In this document: in pieces, positions 55,593 through 64,000 of the stretch
How the letters are laid out: every line of letters starts with the position of its first letter
Position numbering within the stretch: the first letter of the stretch is position 1
Origin: Ichthyophis bannanicus
Taxonomy: Eukaryota; Chordata; Amphibia; Gymnophiona; Ichthyophiidae
DNA: 64,000 nt
Reading direction: 5' to 3'
Assembly: GCA_033557465.1 (NCBI GenBank)
Contig: CM066051.1
Coordinates: forward strand, 105,253,026-105,317,025
Program-made: the position numbers and the translations under genes
Notes under the pieces: model-generated
Seen by the model: only the letters and a program-made list of their open reading frames with translations
The model's database searches: none
Told to the model about the DNA's origin: nothing

Positions 55593-56418
55593 TGTCCAGT
55601 CTCCTTGCAGCAGGAGGTGGTGTGAGCCTGGAGCTAGGCTCACTTCTTGCTATTACTTGTGCTTTTTCCAGTTTTCATTTGCTTTGCTTTACTTTACTTT
55701 CTTTTTCTATGCCACTGTCTCTTTAATTGGTTTATACAAAAAAAAAAAAAAAGGCACACGGGGATTCCCGCGGTGGAGAGGCTGAACAGCACTGCTCTTC
55801 TCCCCTGGCCCCCTGCCTGCAGTCTCTGCCGGCTGCTCTGATCGCTCCCCCAGGACTGTTCGGGGGCAGGATCAGTTTACCCGCGGCTCTTCTTCTCCCC
55901 TCATATTGCCCTGAACACGCGGTCAGGCACTCCGGCTGCAGCCCGGTGTTTGCCTGTCCTTCAGCACTTCGGCTCTCGGCTTTCCTTCGGGCTGATTGAG
56001 CGCCTGTGTGATCCCTTGCTTTTGGCTCCTTTCAGGGTAAGTGTTCCTCTCATCGGGGTATTTTGATCGGTCCTTTTATTTTATTTCTTTTATTTCACTT
56101 TTTCTTGTGTTTTTGGCGCCTTTTTTTCTTCAGCGCGCCTCGGTCGCGGCGGCCATTTTGAATTTTCTTTTTTGGCGGTAGTTGCTTTTGCGGGCTCCCA
56201 ATTCCTTTGCTTTGGTGGCGATTTTCCTTCCCTTCACTGTGGGGCATGTTCTAACTGTTCCTTTTTTGTTTTCATTTAAAAAAAAAAAAAAAAGGGGTTT
56301 AAGCCCGCGGGGCCTGTGGGGCGCTGGGCAGGGTCTTGCTCACTCACGTGATTCTCGGCTGTCTCGAGGTACCCTGTTTTTCTCCTTTCCCCAGCTTCAG
56401 CCCTGATTGTCTCTCAAA

Positions 56419-57927
56419 ATGTCCTCCAAACCTCAATGCCTGGTCTGCGGTTTGCGTAGGCGGTCCGTCTCTGCCGCTGGTTTCTGCTCCAGCTGTGCTG
56501 CAGTCTCCGCTGGCGTGGAACATCAAGGGGACTCCCCTTCTCCGGCTGAGCATTTGGTGACTCCGCTGTCTGCTGAGGGTGATCTTTCTCCGGGGCCTCT
56601 GTTGACGCCTGTGGCTGCTGGCTCTCAGGCTCCGGGCTCCGGGGTCTCTGTGGAGCACGGGGATGCTTCTTCTGCTTTGACGCATTTTTCTCCTGATTTC
56701 GTACTCATTATGCATCAGGCGTTCAAGTTGGGGCAGTTGGGCAAATGGCCTGAGTCCTCTCTCTCAGCTCTCATCTCTCTGCCGCCTGTCTCGCTGCCGC
56801 CGGAACCGCCCTCCAAGGCGGCTAAGAAGTCGCACTCTGTTGGCTTAGTGCAGGAAGATTTCGAGGTACCAGACCTCGAGCTGGATGCTGATCTGGAGGG
56901 CAGCGTAGATGACCTTGAAGAGGGTGAAATTCCGGACCCTGAGGATCAGGCTAGGATTGTTCGGGTCTTTCGTAAGGAAGAGTTAGTTCCTCTTATCACG
57001 GAAGCCCTTCAGACGCTCAATCTCTCAGCGCCGCCTCCGGGGGAGGCCGAGGTGTTGGAGGATCCTCTCATTCAGGCGGTTCGGGACTCTCAGGTGGTTT
57101 TCCCTGTTCACCGGGTGGTAGCTCAGATGATACAGACCGAATGGGACCATCCGGACGCTGGTTTGAAGGGCCTCCGGACGATGCATCGTCTTTATCCGTT
57201 GAAGGACGAGGATAAGGAGAAATTCAGGTCCCCTCGTGTTGATGCAGCAGTATCTGCGGTGACCAAAAAGACCACCATTCCGGTAGAAGGCAGTGCTGCC
57301 TTAAAGGACCTTCAGGACAAGAAAGTGGATGGTTTGGTGAAGCAAGCCTTCGAGACCAATGCCTTGTCACTACAGGCTTCCATTTGTGCGGCCTGGATTG
57401 CTAGAGCTTCTTTGAGATGGGCTCAGCGCTTGCATCAGAATTCTTCCCTAGACCAGCAGGCGTTGCTTGAGGTTACTCGCCTAGAGTCGGGTTCCGCTTA
57501 TCTGGCAGACGTCCATTATGACTTGATCCGTACCATGGCGAATAGTATGGCTTCGTTAGTGGTTGCGCGCCGGTCCCTTTGGTTACGTAACTGGGCCGCT
57601 GATCCTTCCTCCAAGTCTCGCCTTAGCAGACTTCCCTTTAAGGGTAAGTTGCTATTCGGGGAGGACTTGGACAAGTTGGTGAAAGACTTGGGTGAATCCA
57701 AAGGTGGACGTCTTCCGGAGGACAAGCCCAAGTCGGTTAGAGCTTTTCCAGCGCCTCGGGGTTCCTTTCGGGATTTTCGGAGATTTCGGTCGACCCGCCT
57801 TTGGCATTCCCAGCGAGGCCGATTTGCGTCTCGGACTCAGTCCTTTCGTGGTTTCCGGGGGGCTGGCAGAGGCTTTTCCATCGCTTCCTCTGGTGCCTCC
57901 TCTTCCTTTAGTCGCAAGCAGCAATGA
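56419..57927 (+). CDS. DIRS gag-like protein
   Basis: The ATG at 56419 opens a frame of about 502 codons. The N-terminus has CLVCG and, 14 residues later, CSSC, a possible zinc module. An acidic middle (LDADLEGSVDDLEEGEIPDPED) is followed by a helical domain (ADVHYDLIRTMANSMASLVV, LWLRNWAADPSSKSRLSRLP) and an Arg/Gly/Phe-rich tail (SFRGFRGAGRGFSIASS). This matches the gag of vertebrate DIRS elements in plan; the Arg/Gly tail may bind RNA. The last 236 nt overlap the RT frame. No break is seen. Confidence 0.85.
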   Translation: MSSKPQCLVCGLRRRSVSAAGFCSSCAAVSAGVEHQGDSPSPAEHLVTPLSAEGDLSPGPLLTPVAAGSQAPGSGVSVEHGDASSALTHFSPDFVLIMHQAFKLGQLGKWPESSLSALISLPPVSLPPEPPSKAAKKSHSVGLVQEDFEVPDLELDADLEGSVDDLEEGEIPDPEDQARIVRVFRKEELVPLITEALQTLNLSAPPPGEAEVLEDPLIQAVRDSQVVFPVHRVVAQMIQTEWDHPDAGLKGLRTMHRLYPLKDEDKEKFRSPRVDAAVSAVTKKTTIPVEGSAALKDLQDKKVDGLVKQAFETNALSLQASICAAWIARASLRWAQRLHQNSSLDQQALLEVTRLESGSAYLADVHYDLIRTMANSMASLVVARRSLWLRNWAADPSSKSRLSRLPFKGKLLFGEDLDKLVKDLGESKGGRLPEDKPKSVRAFPAPRGSFRDFRRFRSTRLWHSQRGRFASRTQSFRGFRGAGRGFSIASSGASSSFSRKQQ

Positions 57928-59830
57928 AAGGAGGCGGGCTCCGGAGGGGATTCAAGTTATCGGCGGCCGCCTTCGAGACTTTCTCCCCTCTTGGGCCCAC
58001 ATTACTTCGGACCGTTGGGTCCTCGAGATCGTCATGGACGGTTATGCGTTGGACTTTGCCATCCCTCCAAGGGATTCCTTTGTTCTCTCTCCCTGCAAAG
58101 GGTCGCAGAAGGAACTAGACGTTCGGGTAACCTTGCAACGTTTGTTAGCGCTGGGTGCCGTAGTCCCAGTTCCGGCGAACGAGCGAGGTCTCGGTCGTTA
58201 CTCCATTTATTTCGTGGTGCCAAAGAAGGACGGCTCTGTGCGTCCTATTCTCGATCTCAAAGGCGTGAACCGCTGTCTACGGGTACCTCATTTCAGGATG
58301 GAGACTCTCCGTTCCGTCATTGTCGCCGTACGACAGGGAGAGTATCTGACTTCTCTGGATCTCACCGAGGCCTATCTGCATATTCCCATTCGGCCCGCCC
58401 ATCAGAAGTTTCTCCGATTCGCGTTTCCCTGGGGTCACTTTCAGTTCCAAGCACTACCTTTCGGCCTGGCCACCGCGCCTCGCATTTTCACCAAGGTGAT
58501 GGTTGTAGTCGCGGCGGCCTTGCGCAAGGAGGGAGTCCTGGTGCACCCCTACCTCGACGATTGGTTGATAAGAGCGAAGTCCGCGGAGGAGAGCTTACGG
58601 GCCACAGACAAAGTTGTTCGTCTTCTGCAGAATCTCAGCTGGGTGATCAATGTGTCCAAGAGTCAGCTGGTGCCGACTCAACATCTCGAATATCTGGGTG
58701 TTTGTTTCGATACTGCCACGGGGATAGTGTCTCTCCCGGACCGCCGTGCCCAGACTTTGCGTCAGCTCCTGCGGGCGTTCCTAGCGGACCCCGCTCCATC
58801 GGCCTGGTGGTATCTCCGATTGTTGGGAACCATGGCATCGACTCTGGATGTGGTTCCGTGGGCCCGCTTTCATATGCGGCCTCTTCAGCGTGCTCTGCTA
58901 CGTCGTTGGTCCCATCAGTCGGATTCTCTCAACCGCCGGTTGTTGTGTCCCCGCCGGGTCCGGCTGGCGTTACAATGGTGGCTGTCCCCGCTATCTCTTC
59001 GGACGGGAGTTCCCTTGGAACAACCCATCTGGTTGCCGGTCATCACGGATGCGAGTCTCTCCGGCTGGGGAGCCCACTGTCAGGGGCGGTTTGCACAGGG
59101 GACATGGTCTGCGCAGGAGGCCCTGTGGTCGATCAACCGCCTCGAGCTGAGAGCAATACGGCTAGCGCTTCAAGCCTTCGAGGAGTCGGTCCGCGGTCGA
59201 GCGGTTCGTGTTCTGTCGGACAACGCGACGGCGGTAGCGTACGTCAACCGGCAGGGCGGCACCGGCAGCGTGCCCCTGGGAGTCGAGGCGGACGCGCTGT
59301 TCGTTTGGGTGGAAAGCCATCTCCTGGCCCTTTCGGCAGCGCATATCGCTGGAAAGGACAATGTCATGGCAGATTTTCTGAGTCGTGTGCGTATAGACGC
59401 CGGAGAGTGGGAGTTGCACCCACGGATTTTTGCCCAGATAGTTCGTCGGTGGGGTCTTCCCATCATGGATCTCATGGCGACGTTCGACTTGGCCAAGACG
59501 AGTCGTTTCTTCAGCAGACGAAGGGAACGAATGTCCGAGGGTATCGACGCGCTTCTCCAACCGTGGCCCGAGTTCGAACTTCTGTACGTCTTTCCGCCGT
59601 GGGCTCTGATCGGCAGAGTAGTACAACGCATCGAAGCCCACCGCGGAACGGTTTTGTTGGTAGCGCCCGATTGGCCTCGTCGCCCGTGGTATGCGGATCT
59701 GGTACGATTGCTCGACGGCGTGCCTTGGCGGCTTCCTCCCCTCGTCTATCTCCTGGTGCAGGGGCCTCTGCACATGCCTCAGGTGGATCGGTTCTCGCTT
59801 ACGGTATGGCCATTGAAAGGGCTCGGTTGA
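57692..59830 (+). CDS. DIRS reverse transcriptase, RNase H and methyltransferase-like protein
   Basis: About 712 codons are open; the true start within the gag overlap is uncertain (no early ATG, so frameshifting or re-initiation is possible). RT motifs: WVLEIVMDGYALDF (58015), YFVVPKKDGSVRPILDL (58208), LTSLDLTEAYLHIPI (58348), LPFGLATAPRIF (58457) and the catalytic PYLDDWL (58549). RNase H: VITDASLSGWGAH (59040), LELRAIRLAL (59143), LSDNATAVAYVNRQGG (59215). The C-terminal part (GLPIMDLMATFDLAKTSRFF, FELLYVFPPWALI, LLVAPDWPRRPWY) matches the Dam-like region of DIRS. It ends at a TGA at 59828. Confidence 0.9.
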   Translation: MNPKVDVFRRTSPSRLELFQRLGVPFGIFGDFGRPAFGIPSEADLRLGLSPFVVSGGLAEAFPSLPLVPPLPLVASSNERRRAPEGIQVIGGRLRDFLPSWAHITSDRWVLEIVMDGYALDFAIPPRDSFVLSPCKGSQKELDVRVTLQRLLALGAVVPVPANERGLGRYSIYFVVPKKDGSVRPILDLKGVNRCLRVPHFRMETLRSVIVAVRQGEYLTSLDLTEAYLHIPIRPAHQKFLRFAFPWGHFQFQALPFGLATAPRIFTKVMVVVAAALRKEGVLVHPYLDDWLIRAKSAEESLRATDKVVRLLQNLSWVINVSKSQLVPTQHLEYLGVCFDTATGIVSLPDRRAQTLRQLLRAFLADPAPSAWWYLRLLGTMASTLDVVPWARFHMRPLQRALLRRWSHQSDSLNRRLLCPRRVRLALQWWLSPLSLRTGVPLEQPIWLPVITDASLSGWGAHCQGRFAQGTWSAQEALWSINRLELRAIRLALQAFEESVRGRAVRVLSDNATAVAYVNRQGGTGSVPLGVEADALFVWVESHLLALSAAHIAGKDNVMADFLSRVRIDAGEWELHPRIFAQIVRRWGLPIMDLMATFDLAKTSRFFSRRRERMSEGIDALLQPWPEFELLYVFPPWALIGRVVQRIEAHRGTVLLVAPDWPRRPWYADLVRLLDGVPWRLPPLVYLLVQGPLHMPQVDRFSLTVWPLKGLG

Positions 59831-60866
59831 GGAAGAAAGGGTACACACCAGCGGTTATTTCCACGCTGCTGCGTGTGCGGAAGCCTTCCACCTCCCTCAC
59901 TTATGTGCGGATTTGGAGGATCTTTGAGGATTGGTGTTCCCGGCATGCCGCCCGGGCCGCTACATCTTCTGTTGCGCTCATTCTAAGTTTTTTGCAGGAC
60001 GGTTTCGACAAGGGTTTGGCCGCAAGCTCGTTAAAGGTCCAGGTTGCTGCTCTGGCGTGCTATCGCGGCAAGATCCACGACGTTCCTCTTGCTTCGCATA
60101 TGGACGTTCGGCATTTTCTCAAAGCGGTTTTTCGCTTATGTCCTGCTCGCAGGGTGGTCTTGCCGCCCTGGGATTTGAACCTGGTGCTGCAGGCTTTGTC
60201 TCGAGAGCCTTTTGAGCCTCTCCGCCGTGCCTCGGTTAAGGACTTGACGTTGAAGGCGGTGTTCCTCGTTGCTATCTGCTCAGCGCGTCGTATGAGCTTC
60301 AGGCGCTTTCTTGTAGACCTCCCTTTTTATCCTTTCTTAGCGATAGGGTAATTTTGCGGACGGTTCCTTCCTTCTTGCCTAAAGTGGTGTCTCCCTTTCA
60401 CGTGAATCAGCCAGTGGTCTTGCCAGTTGTGGCTCCGGAGTCGTCTACGGAGTTTGGCTCCGTCCTTCATAAGCTTGATGTGCGTCGGGTCCTACGTCAG
60501 TATCTCAAGGTGTCCGCGCCTTTTCGAAAGTCGGATTGTTTGTTCGTGCTGTTTGGCGGGCAGCGCAAGGGAGAAGCGGCGGCTAAAGCCTCCATTTCTC
60601 GGTGGATTAAAGAGGCGATCGCGTCCGCTTATCTTCTGCAGGGGAAGACTGTTCCCTTGGGGTTACGAGCTCATTCCACTAGGGCGCAGGCCGCGTCTTG
60701 GGCGGAGCATAGTCTCGTTTCGCCGCTGGAAATTTGTCGCGCGGCGACGTGGTCATCTCTCCATGCCTTTAGTAGACATTACCGGTTGGATGTGGCGGCA
60801 GCTAGGGATACCAGCTTTGGGTCGGCGGTCTTGCGCGCCGCGTGCCAGGATCCCCCCCGTTGTTAA
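59806..60866 (+). pseudogene. DIRS tyrosine recombinase, one frameshift
   Basis: An ATG at 59806 overlaps the RT stop by 25 nt. The N-terminal DNA-binding half reads RARLRKKGYTPAVISTLLRV, TYVRIWRIFEDWC, SLKVQVAALACYRGKI. Near 60293-60300, just after the first catalytic Arg region (VAICSARRMS), the frame changes. The other frame carries LRAHSTRAQAASWAEH (HxxR, about 60670), ICRAATWSSLHAFSRHY (His/Trp and nucleophile Tyr, about 60740-60785) and ends at 60866. All catalytic residues remain, so a single small indel separates this copy from an intact gene. It would integrate the circular cDNA. Confidence 0.88.
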
Positions 60867-60880
60867 CTGCTCTGCTACAT

Positions 60881-60978
60881 CCCGGATGTGGAGGACTAAA
60901 CTGGACACCCGCTCAGGAAATGGAAATTACACTTACCTGGTAATTGAAGTTCCTGGAGGGTCCAGTTTAGTCCTCCTT
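60881..60978 (+). repeat. DIRS internal complementary region
   Basis: The first half (CCCGGATGTGGAGGACTAAA...GCTCAGGAA) is the reverse complement of the left end (55460-55500). The second half (ATGGAAATTACACTTACCTG...TTTAGTCCTCC) is the reverse complement of the right end (about 61490-61543). Together they form the template across which the two ends are joined in a circle. Confidence 0.93.
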
Positions 60979-61380
60979 CCCACCCGGTATTCTCTTTTTC
61001 GTCAGTCTTCGCGGCGCGCTTTGCCCGTTCTACTATGCTGTCGTTTATTTGCTGCCTCTCTACAGAAATCCATACAACTAGGAGTTTAAAAAAAACCCAA
61101 AAAAAACACAAGCTGTCCTGAATAGGTACGGCGGGTACCATCTCCCATGGGTTCGCGTTCCATGGATTTGCGTTCCTTCGAGTTTGTTCTCGGTCTTCTC
61201 TTTTTGTTTCCTCAGCTTCCGGTTCTGCCGGTCGGGGTTCGGGACCGGGAATTGAAGAAAGGTGCAGAGTTTCAGCCCTCTCGTTTGGGGAGGGGGTCCT
61301 GCAACTCCTTTATGGGTACTTTTCTGGTTCTCTGTTTTTTCCTTAATCTATATTTTCTTTAGTCTGCTTTGTTACTAGTT

Positions 61381-61500
61381 CACTGGAGGGCTCATGGGAG
61401 TTCCAGCAGTAAGCAGGCTGCAGTTCTAAAGATTTGATTGGTCCAGTCTCCTTGCTGCAGGAGGAGGTGCACTACCCGGATGTGGAGGACTAAACTGGAC
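61381..61500 (-). repeat. Right inverted terminal repeat of DIRS
   Basis: Inverted match to 55473-55592. The outer extension (61501-61543, ending AATTTCCATTT) is found again only in the internal complementary region. Confidence 0.93.
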
Positions 61501-61543
61501 CCTCCAGGAATTTCAATTACCAGGTAAGTGTAATTTCCATTTA

Positions 61544-61766
61544 GAACATAAGATATGCCATATTGGGTAGGACCATTAAGCCCAGTATCCTTTTTCCAAC
61601 AGTGGCCATTTCAGGTCTCAAGTATCTTTTGGGTTCCCAAAGGTATACAAATTCCATGCTGCTTGTCCCAGGAGTAAGGAGTAGATTTTCCCAGTCCTCT
61701 TTAACAATGGTTTATGGACTTTTTCTCCAGGAACTCGTCCAAACCTGTTTTGAACCCAGCTACACA
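61544..61766 (-). mobile_element. CR1 3' end fragment beside the DIRS terminus
   Basis: The plus strand begins AGAACATAAGATATGCCATA, the reverse of a CR1 3' tail (compare 47380-47410), followed by its 3' UTR and C-terminal codons (AGTTTGGACGAGTTCCTGGA type, near 61740). The DIRS element joins directly to its octamer tail. Confidence 0.8.
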
Positions 61767-61774
61767 TAGAAACA

Positions 61775-62545
61775 TAGATACGTTCCATACGCCCTTTTTT
61801 GTCCCCTTCAGCTTTGACTACACTCACTTTATCCACTGTCCTATCACGACTAGACTACTGCAATTCTGTCTTCACTGGGATCACCAAAGTTCAACTCCGT
61901 CGGCTACAACTTATTCAAAACACCGCTGCCCACATTATCTCCCACTCTTCTCACAACGACCACATTACTCCCCTATTGCTTCACCTCCATTGGTTGCCAG
62001 TCGACCGTCGCATAAAATTCAAAATACTAACTCTGGTTCACCGCGTCCTGCACACACAAACGCCCCAGTACCTCACTGATCTTCTCCACTTCCACATCCC
62101 TACACGTAGTCATCGTTCTCTTCACATTAACCGACTTCACCTCCCCCCACCATCTCGTGCACACCTACAGTCTATCCATCATTCTGCCTTTTTCTTCCTT
62201 GGTCCAGCTCTATGGAACTCTCTGCCCACTCCGCTCCATCTGGAAGATAACTACACCACCTTCAGGTCCCTTCTTAAGTCCCATCTGTTCACCTCAGCAT
62301 ATAACCTTCTGGCCACACCCAGCTGACCTGGTTTATCTGTGTTTGTACTTTTCTTTGTTTTTTGTCCTCCCCGCTCTCAACCGCTTCACCTATTGCTTCT
62401 TATTCTCTTTGTTTCCTGTCTCAATGATGTAGTTCCTTTCTATATTTCCGGGCCTGTGCCCCTCCCCCAATTTGCTTGTATTGTAAACCGCCCTGCTGTA
62501 ATGAAGGGCGGTATATCAAATTTCTAAATAAACATAAACATAAAC
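61775..62545 (+). mobile_element. 5'-truncated L2 LINE with 3' hairpin
   Basis: It encodes SRLDYCNSVFTGITKVQLRR (61846), LQLIQNTAAHIISHSS, HITPLLLHLHWLPVDRRIKF, QTPQYLTDLLHF and FFLGPALWNSLPTPLHLED to a stop at 62324: the L2 ORF2 C-terminus in one open frame of about 175 codons. The 3' UTR has the hairpin ACCGCCCT...AGGGCGGT (62484-62511) and a tail of AAACAT repeats. Confidence 0.9.
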
Positions 62546-63205
62546 ATGACAGCAGAAAAAGACCACATGACCTATCTAGTCTGTCCTTCCATATCAATTA
62601 CTATAACAGTCCTCTTTTTTCCTTTAGAGATCCTCTGCGTTTGTACCATGTTTTTTGGAATTCAGATACTGTTGCGTTCTCTACCACCTTCACTGGGAGA
62701 CTATTCCACACATCTACCACTCTTTCCTTAATGAAATATTTTCACTTATCACTCCTGAGTCTATTCCCTTTCACCCTCATCCTAAATCCCTTCATAGCAG
62801 TGTTTGCTTTTAATCAAAAGAGGCTCTTCTCCTGTGCATTTATGCCATGGAGGTATTTAAATGTCTCTATCATATCTCCTCTATCCTGCCTCTCCTCTAA
62901 AGTATACATATTTTATTTATTTATTTATTTATTTAACAATCTTTCTATACCACCTTCTCATTTAATCAAGGCGATTTACATTGAAACTCAAAAAAACTGT
63001 TACATAGAACTTGCATATGAAAGAACGTGATTCAAACCATTACAAAACCACTACAAGGAACTCTCTAAGGAGAACAAGGGGAGGGGGAACAAGCGGGAGG
63101 TGCGGAATAGCACAACATATATACAGTGGAACAGATGATTGAATTTGCTTGTGAAGTGAGTAAGACCATTAGCCATTTTAGTAGCCACCCTCTGCTTTTA
63201 CTACA
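62546..63205 (-). mobile_element. CR1 3' part, interrupted by an L2 tail at 62910-63165
   Basis: Left of the gap: GACAGCAGAAAAAGACCACA and reverse C-terminal CR1 codons as in 6270-6620. Right of the gap: CATTTTAGTAGCCACCCTCT resumes the same family. The insert is an L2 3' end in reverse (ATTTATTT repeats, then TTTCTATACCACCTTCTC). The pieces bracket it collinearly. Confidence 0.75.
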
Positions 63206-63650
63206 TCCTCCGGTATCGAATTCCAGAGTTTGATTACACGCTGAATGAAAAAAATATTTTCTCTGACTAATTTTAAATGTGCCACATCGTAACTTCATTG
63301 CATGTCCCCTAGTATTTCTACTTTTTGAAGGAGTAAACAACCAATCTACATTTACCCACTCCACTCATTATTTTATAGACCTCTATCATATCTCCCCTCA
63401 GCCTTCTCTTTTCCAAGTTGAAGAGCCATACGTAAGAACATAAGAAATGCCATATTGGGTCAGACCAAGGTCCATCAAACCCATTTAGCCTTTCTATTTT
63501 TTAACCAGTTCCTAATCCACAGTATCCCTTGACTTTTTAATTTCTGCAGGAGTCTCTCACGAGGGACGATGTCAAAGGCTTTCTGAAAATCAAGATCTAC
63601 TATATCAACCGTCTCACCTTTATCTATTTGTTTATTCACACCTTTGAAAT
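63206..63650 (-). mobile_element. Two further CR1 fragments
   Basis: 63206-63430 reads leftward as the C-terminal domain (RGHAMKLR, TRGH and W-LP remnants) of the TTCTTATG-type family. 63433-63650 begins with another tail (GTAAGAACATAAGAAATGCC) and contains RT codons corresponding to VDLDFQKAFD near 63570-63600. Frames are broken. Confidence 0.65.
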
Positions 63651-64000
63651 ATGTATACCCTAGAGGAGAGGAAGGGCAGGGGAGATATGATACAAATGTT
63701 TAAATACTTAAAGAGTATTAATGAACAAACCTTTTTCAAAGGAGGGGAAGCTGTAAAACTAGAGGACATAAAATGAAGCTGCAATGAGGTAAACTTAAAA
63801 GCAACATCAGGAAATACTTTTACACTGAAGGGGTGTTGGATGCTTGGAATGCCCTTCCGATAGAGGTGAAGGGGCAAATACAGTGTTGGAATTCAAAATG
63901 GCATGGGACGGACACAGTGGATCCCTTTATAGCAATGGCAGTGGGGGTGTACTATCATCCACCTGGCCAGAATGAACAGATGGATGATGAAATGCTAAAA
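63651..64000 (+). mobile_element. Plus-strand CR1 C-terminal fragment and an endonuclease fragment
   Basis: 63651-63930 encodes, with breaks, EEGQGRYDT, RGHKMKLQ and KYFYTEGVLDAWNALPIEV, close to the family at 11003-11930. From about 63936 the sequence switches to VGVYYHPPGQNEQMDDEMLK, an upstream endonuclease segment, and runs off the window end. The order (C-terminus before endonuclease) shows two separate fragments. Confidence 0.65.

Larger units (their letters stand above)
55460..61543 (+). mobile_element. Nearly intact DIRS retroelement with tyrosine recombinase
   Basis: 6.08 kb bounded by inverted terminal repeats (55473-55592 and 61381-61500, about 120 bp) with unequal outer extensions. 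An internal complementary region (60881-60978) joins the complements of the two ends, the circular-junction design known from DIRS-1. It encodes gag, RT-RNase H-methyltransferase-like and tyrosine recombinase in overlapping frames. Codon use is GC-rich, unlike the neighbours. Only one frame change, in the recombinase, is evident. There is no target duplication, as expected for recombinase integration. Confidence 0.93.

Noticed and set aside
59162..59848. 228-codon antisense frame inside DIRS
   Set aside because: It mirrors GC-rich RT and RNase H codons; no motifs of its own.

Overview
The window looks like repeat-dense genomic DNA from a vertebrate with a large genome. An amphibian is most likely, and a caecilian is possible, but no sequence here proves the species. 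The reasons are the mix of transposon families (CR1 with an esterase ORF1, L2, L1/Tx1-like LINEs, DIRS, Gmr1-like Gypsy, Tc1, hAT MITEs, a tRNA SINE), long low-complexity tracts and the near absence of host coding sequence. Nearly every long open frame belongs to a retroelement.

Layout. 1-3.6 kb: a broken copy of a multicopy Cys-rich gene, then a Tc1 transposon whose end lies about 10 bp from the splice donor of a candidate host exon (3564-3655, minus). 4.5-5.95 kb: a GT-rich minisatellite holding a hAT MITE. 6.25-11.9 kb: a near full-length CR1 (minus) with tandem 5' repeats, and a shorter CR1. 12.0-30.8 kb: one minus-strand L2 cut into three pieces by later insertions. These are a plus-strand L2 (itself cut by a solo LTR and by an L1-like element with a 16-bp target duplication), a young Gypsy element (23683-29779) and a SINE plus L1 fragment. 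30.8-38.9 kb: a second L1-like LINE, interrupted by an L2 and a solo LTR. 39.4-41.8 kb: two foldback elements. 41861-42159: a candidate terminal host exon (plus). 42.9-48.1 kb: an old DIRS remnant with a CR1 insert. 48.1-49.4 kb: a 41-bp minisatellite. 50.8-53.9 kb: a second copy of the esterase-type CR1. 55460-61543: a nearly intact DIRS element. 61.5-64.0 kb: a mosaic of CR1 and L2 pieces.

Points of most interest. (1) Three divergent LTRs each carry an open frame that starts at the first bases of the LTR and ends in a shared C-terminal motif, MDC(S/T)LxLADxIxSL. (2) The young Gypsy element encodes gag, protease and integrase but no reverse transcriptase or RNase H. (3) L2 3' ends carry a hairpin whose stem changes on both sides between copies. 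(4) The DIRS element shows the full inverted-repeat and circular-junction architecture. (5) Two candidate host exons survive beside transposon ends. None of the LINEs or LTR elements has an unbroken protein set. The DIRS element comes closest, with one visible frameshift in its recombinase.
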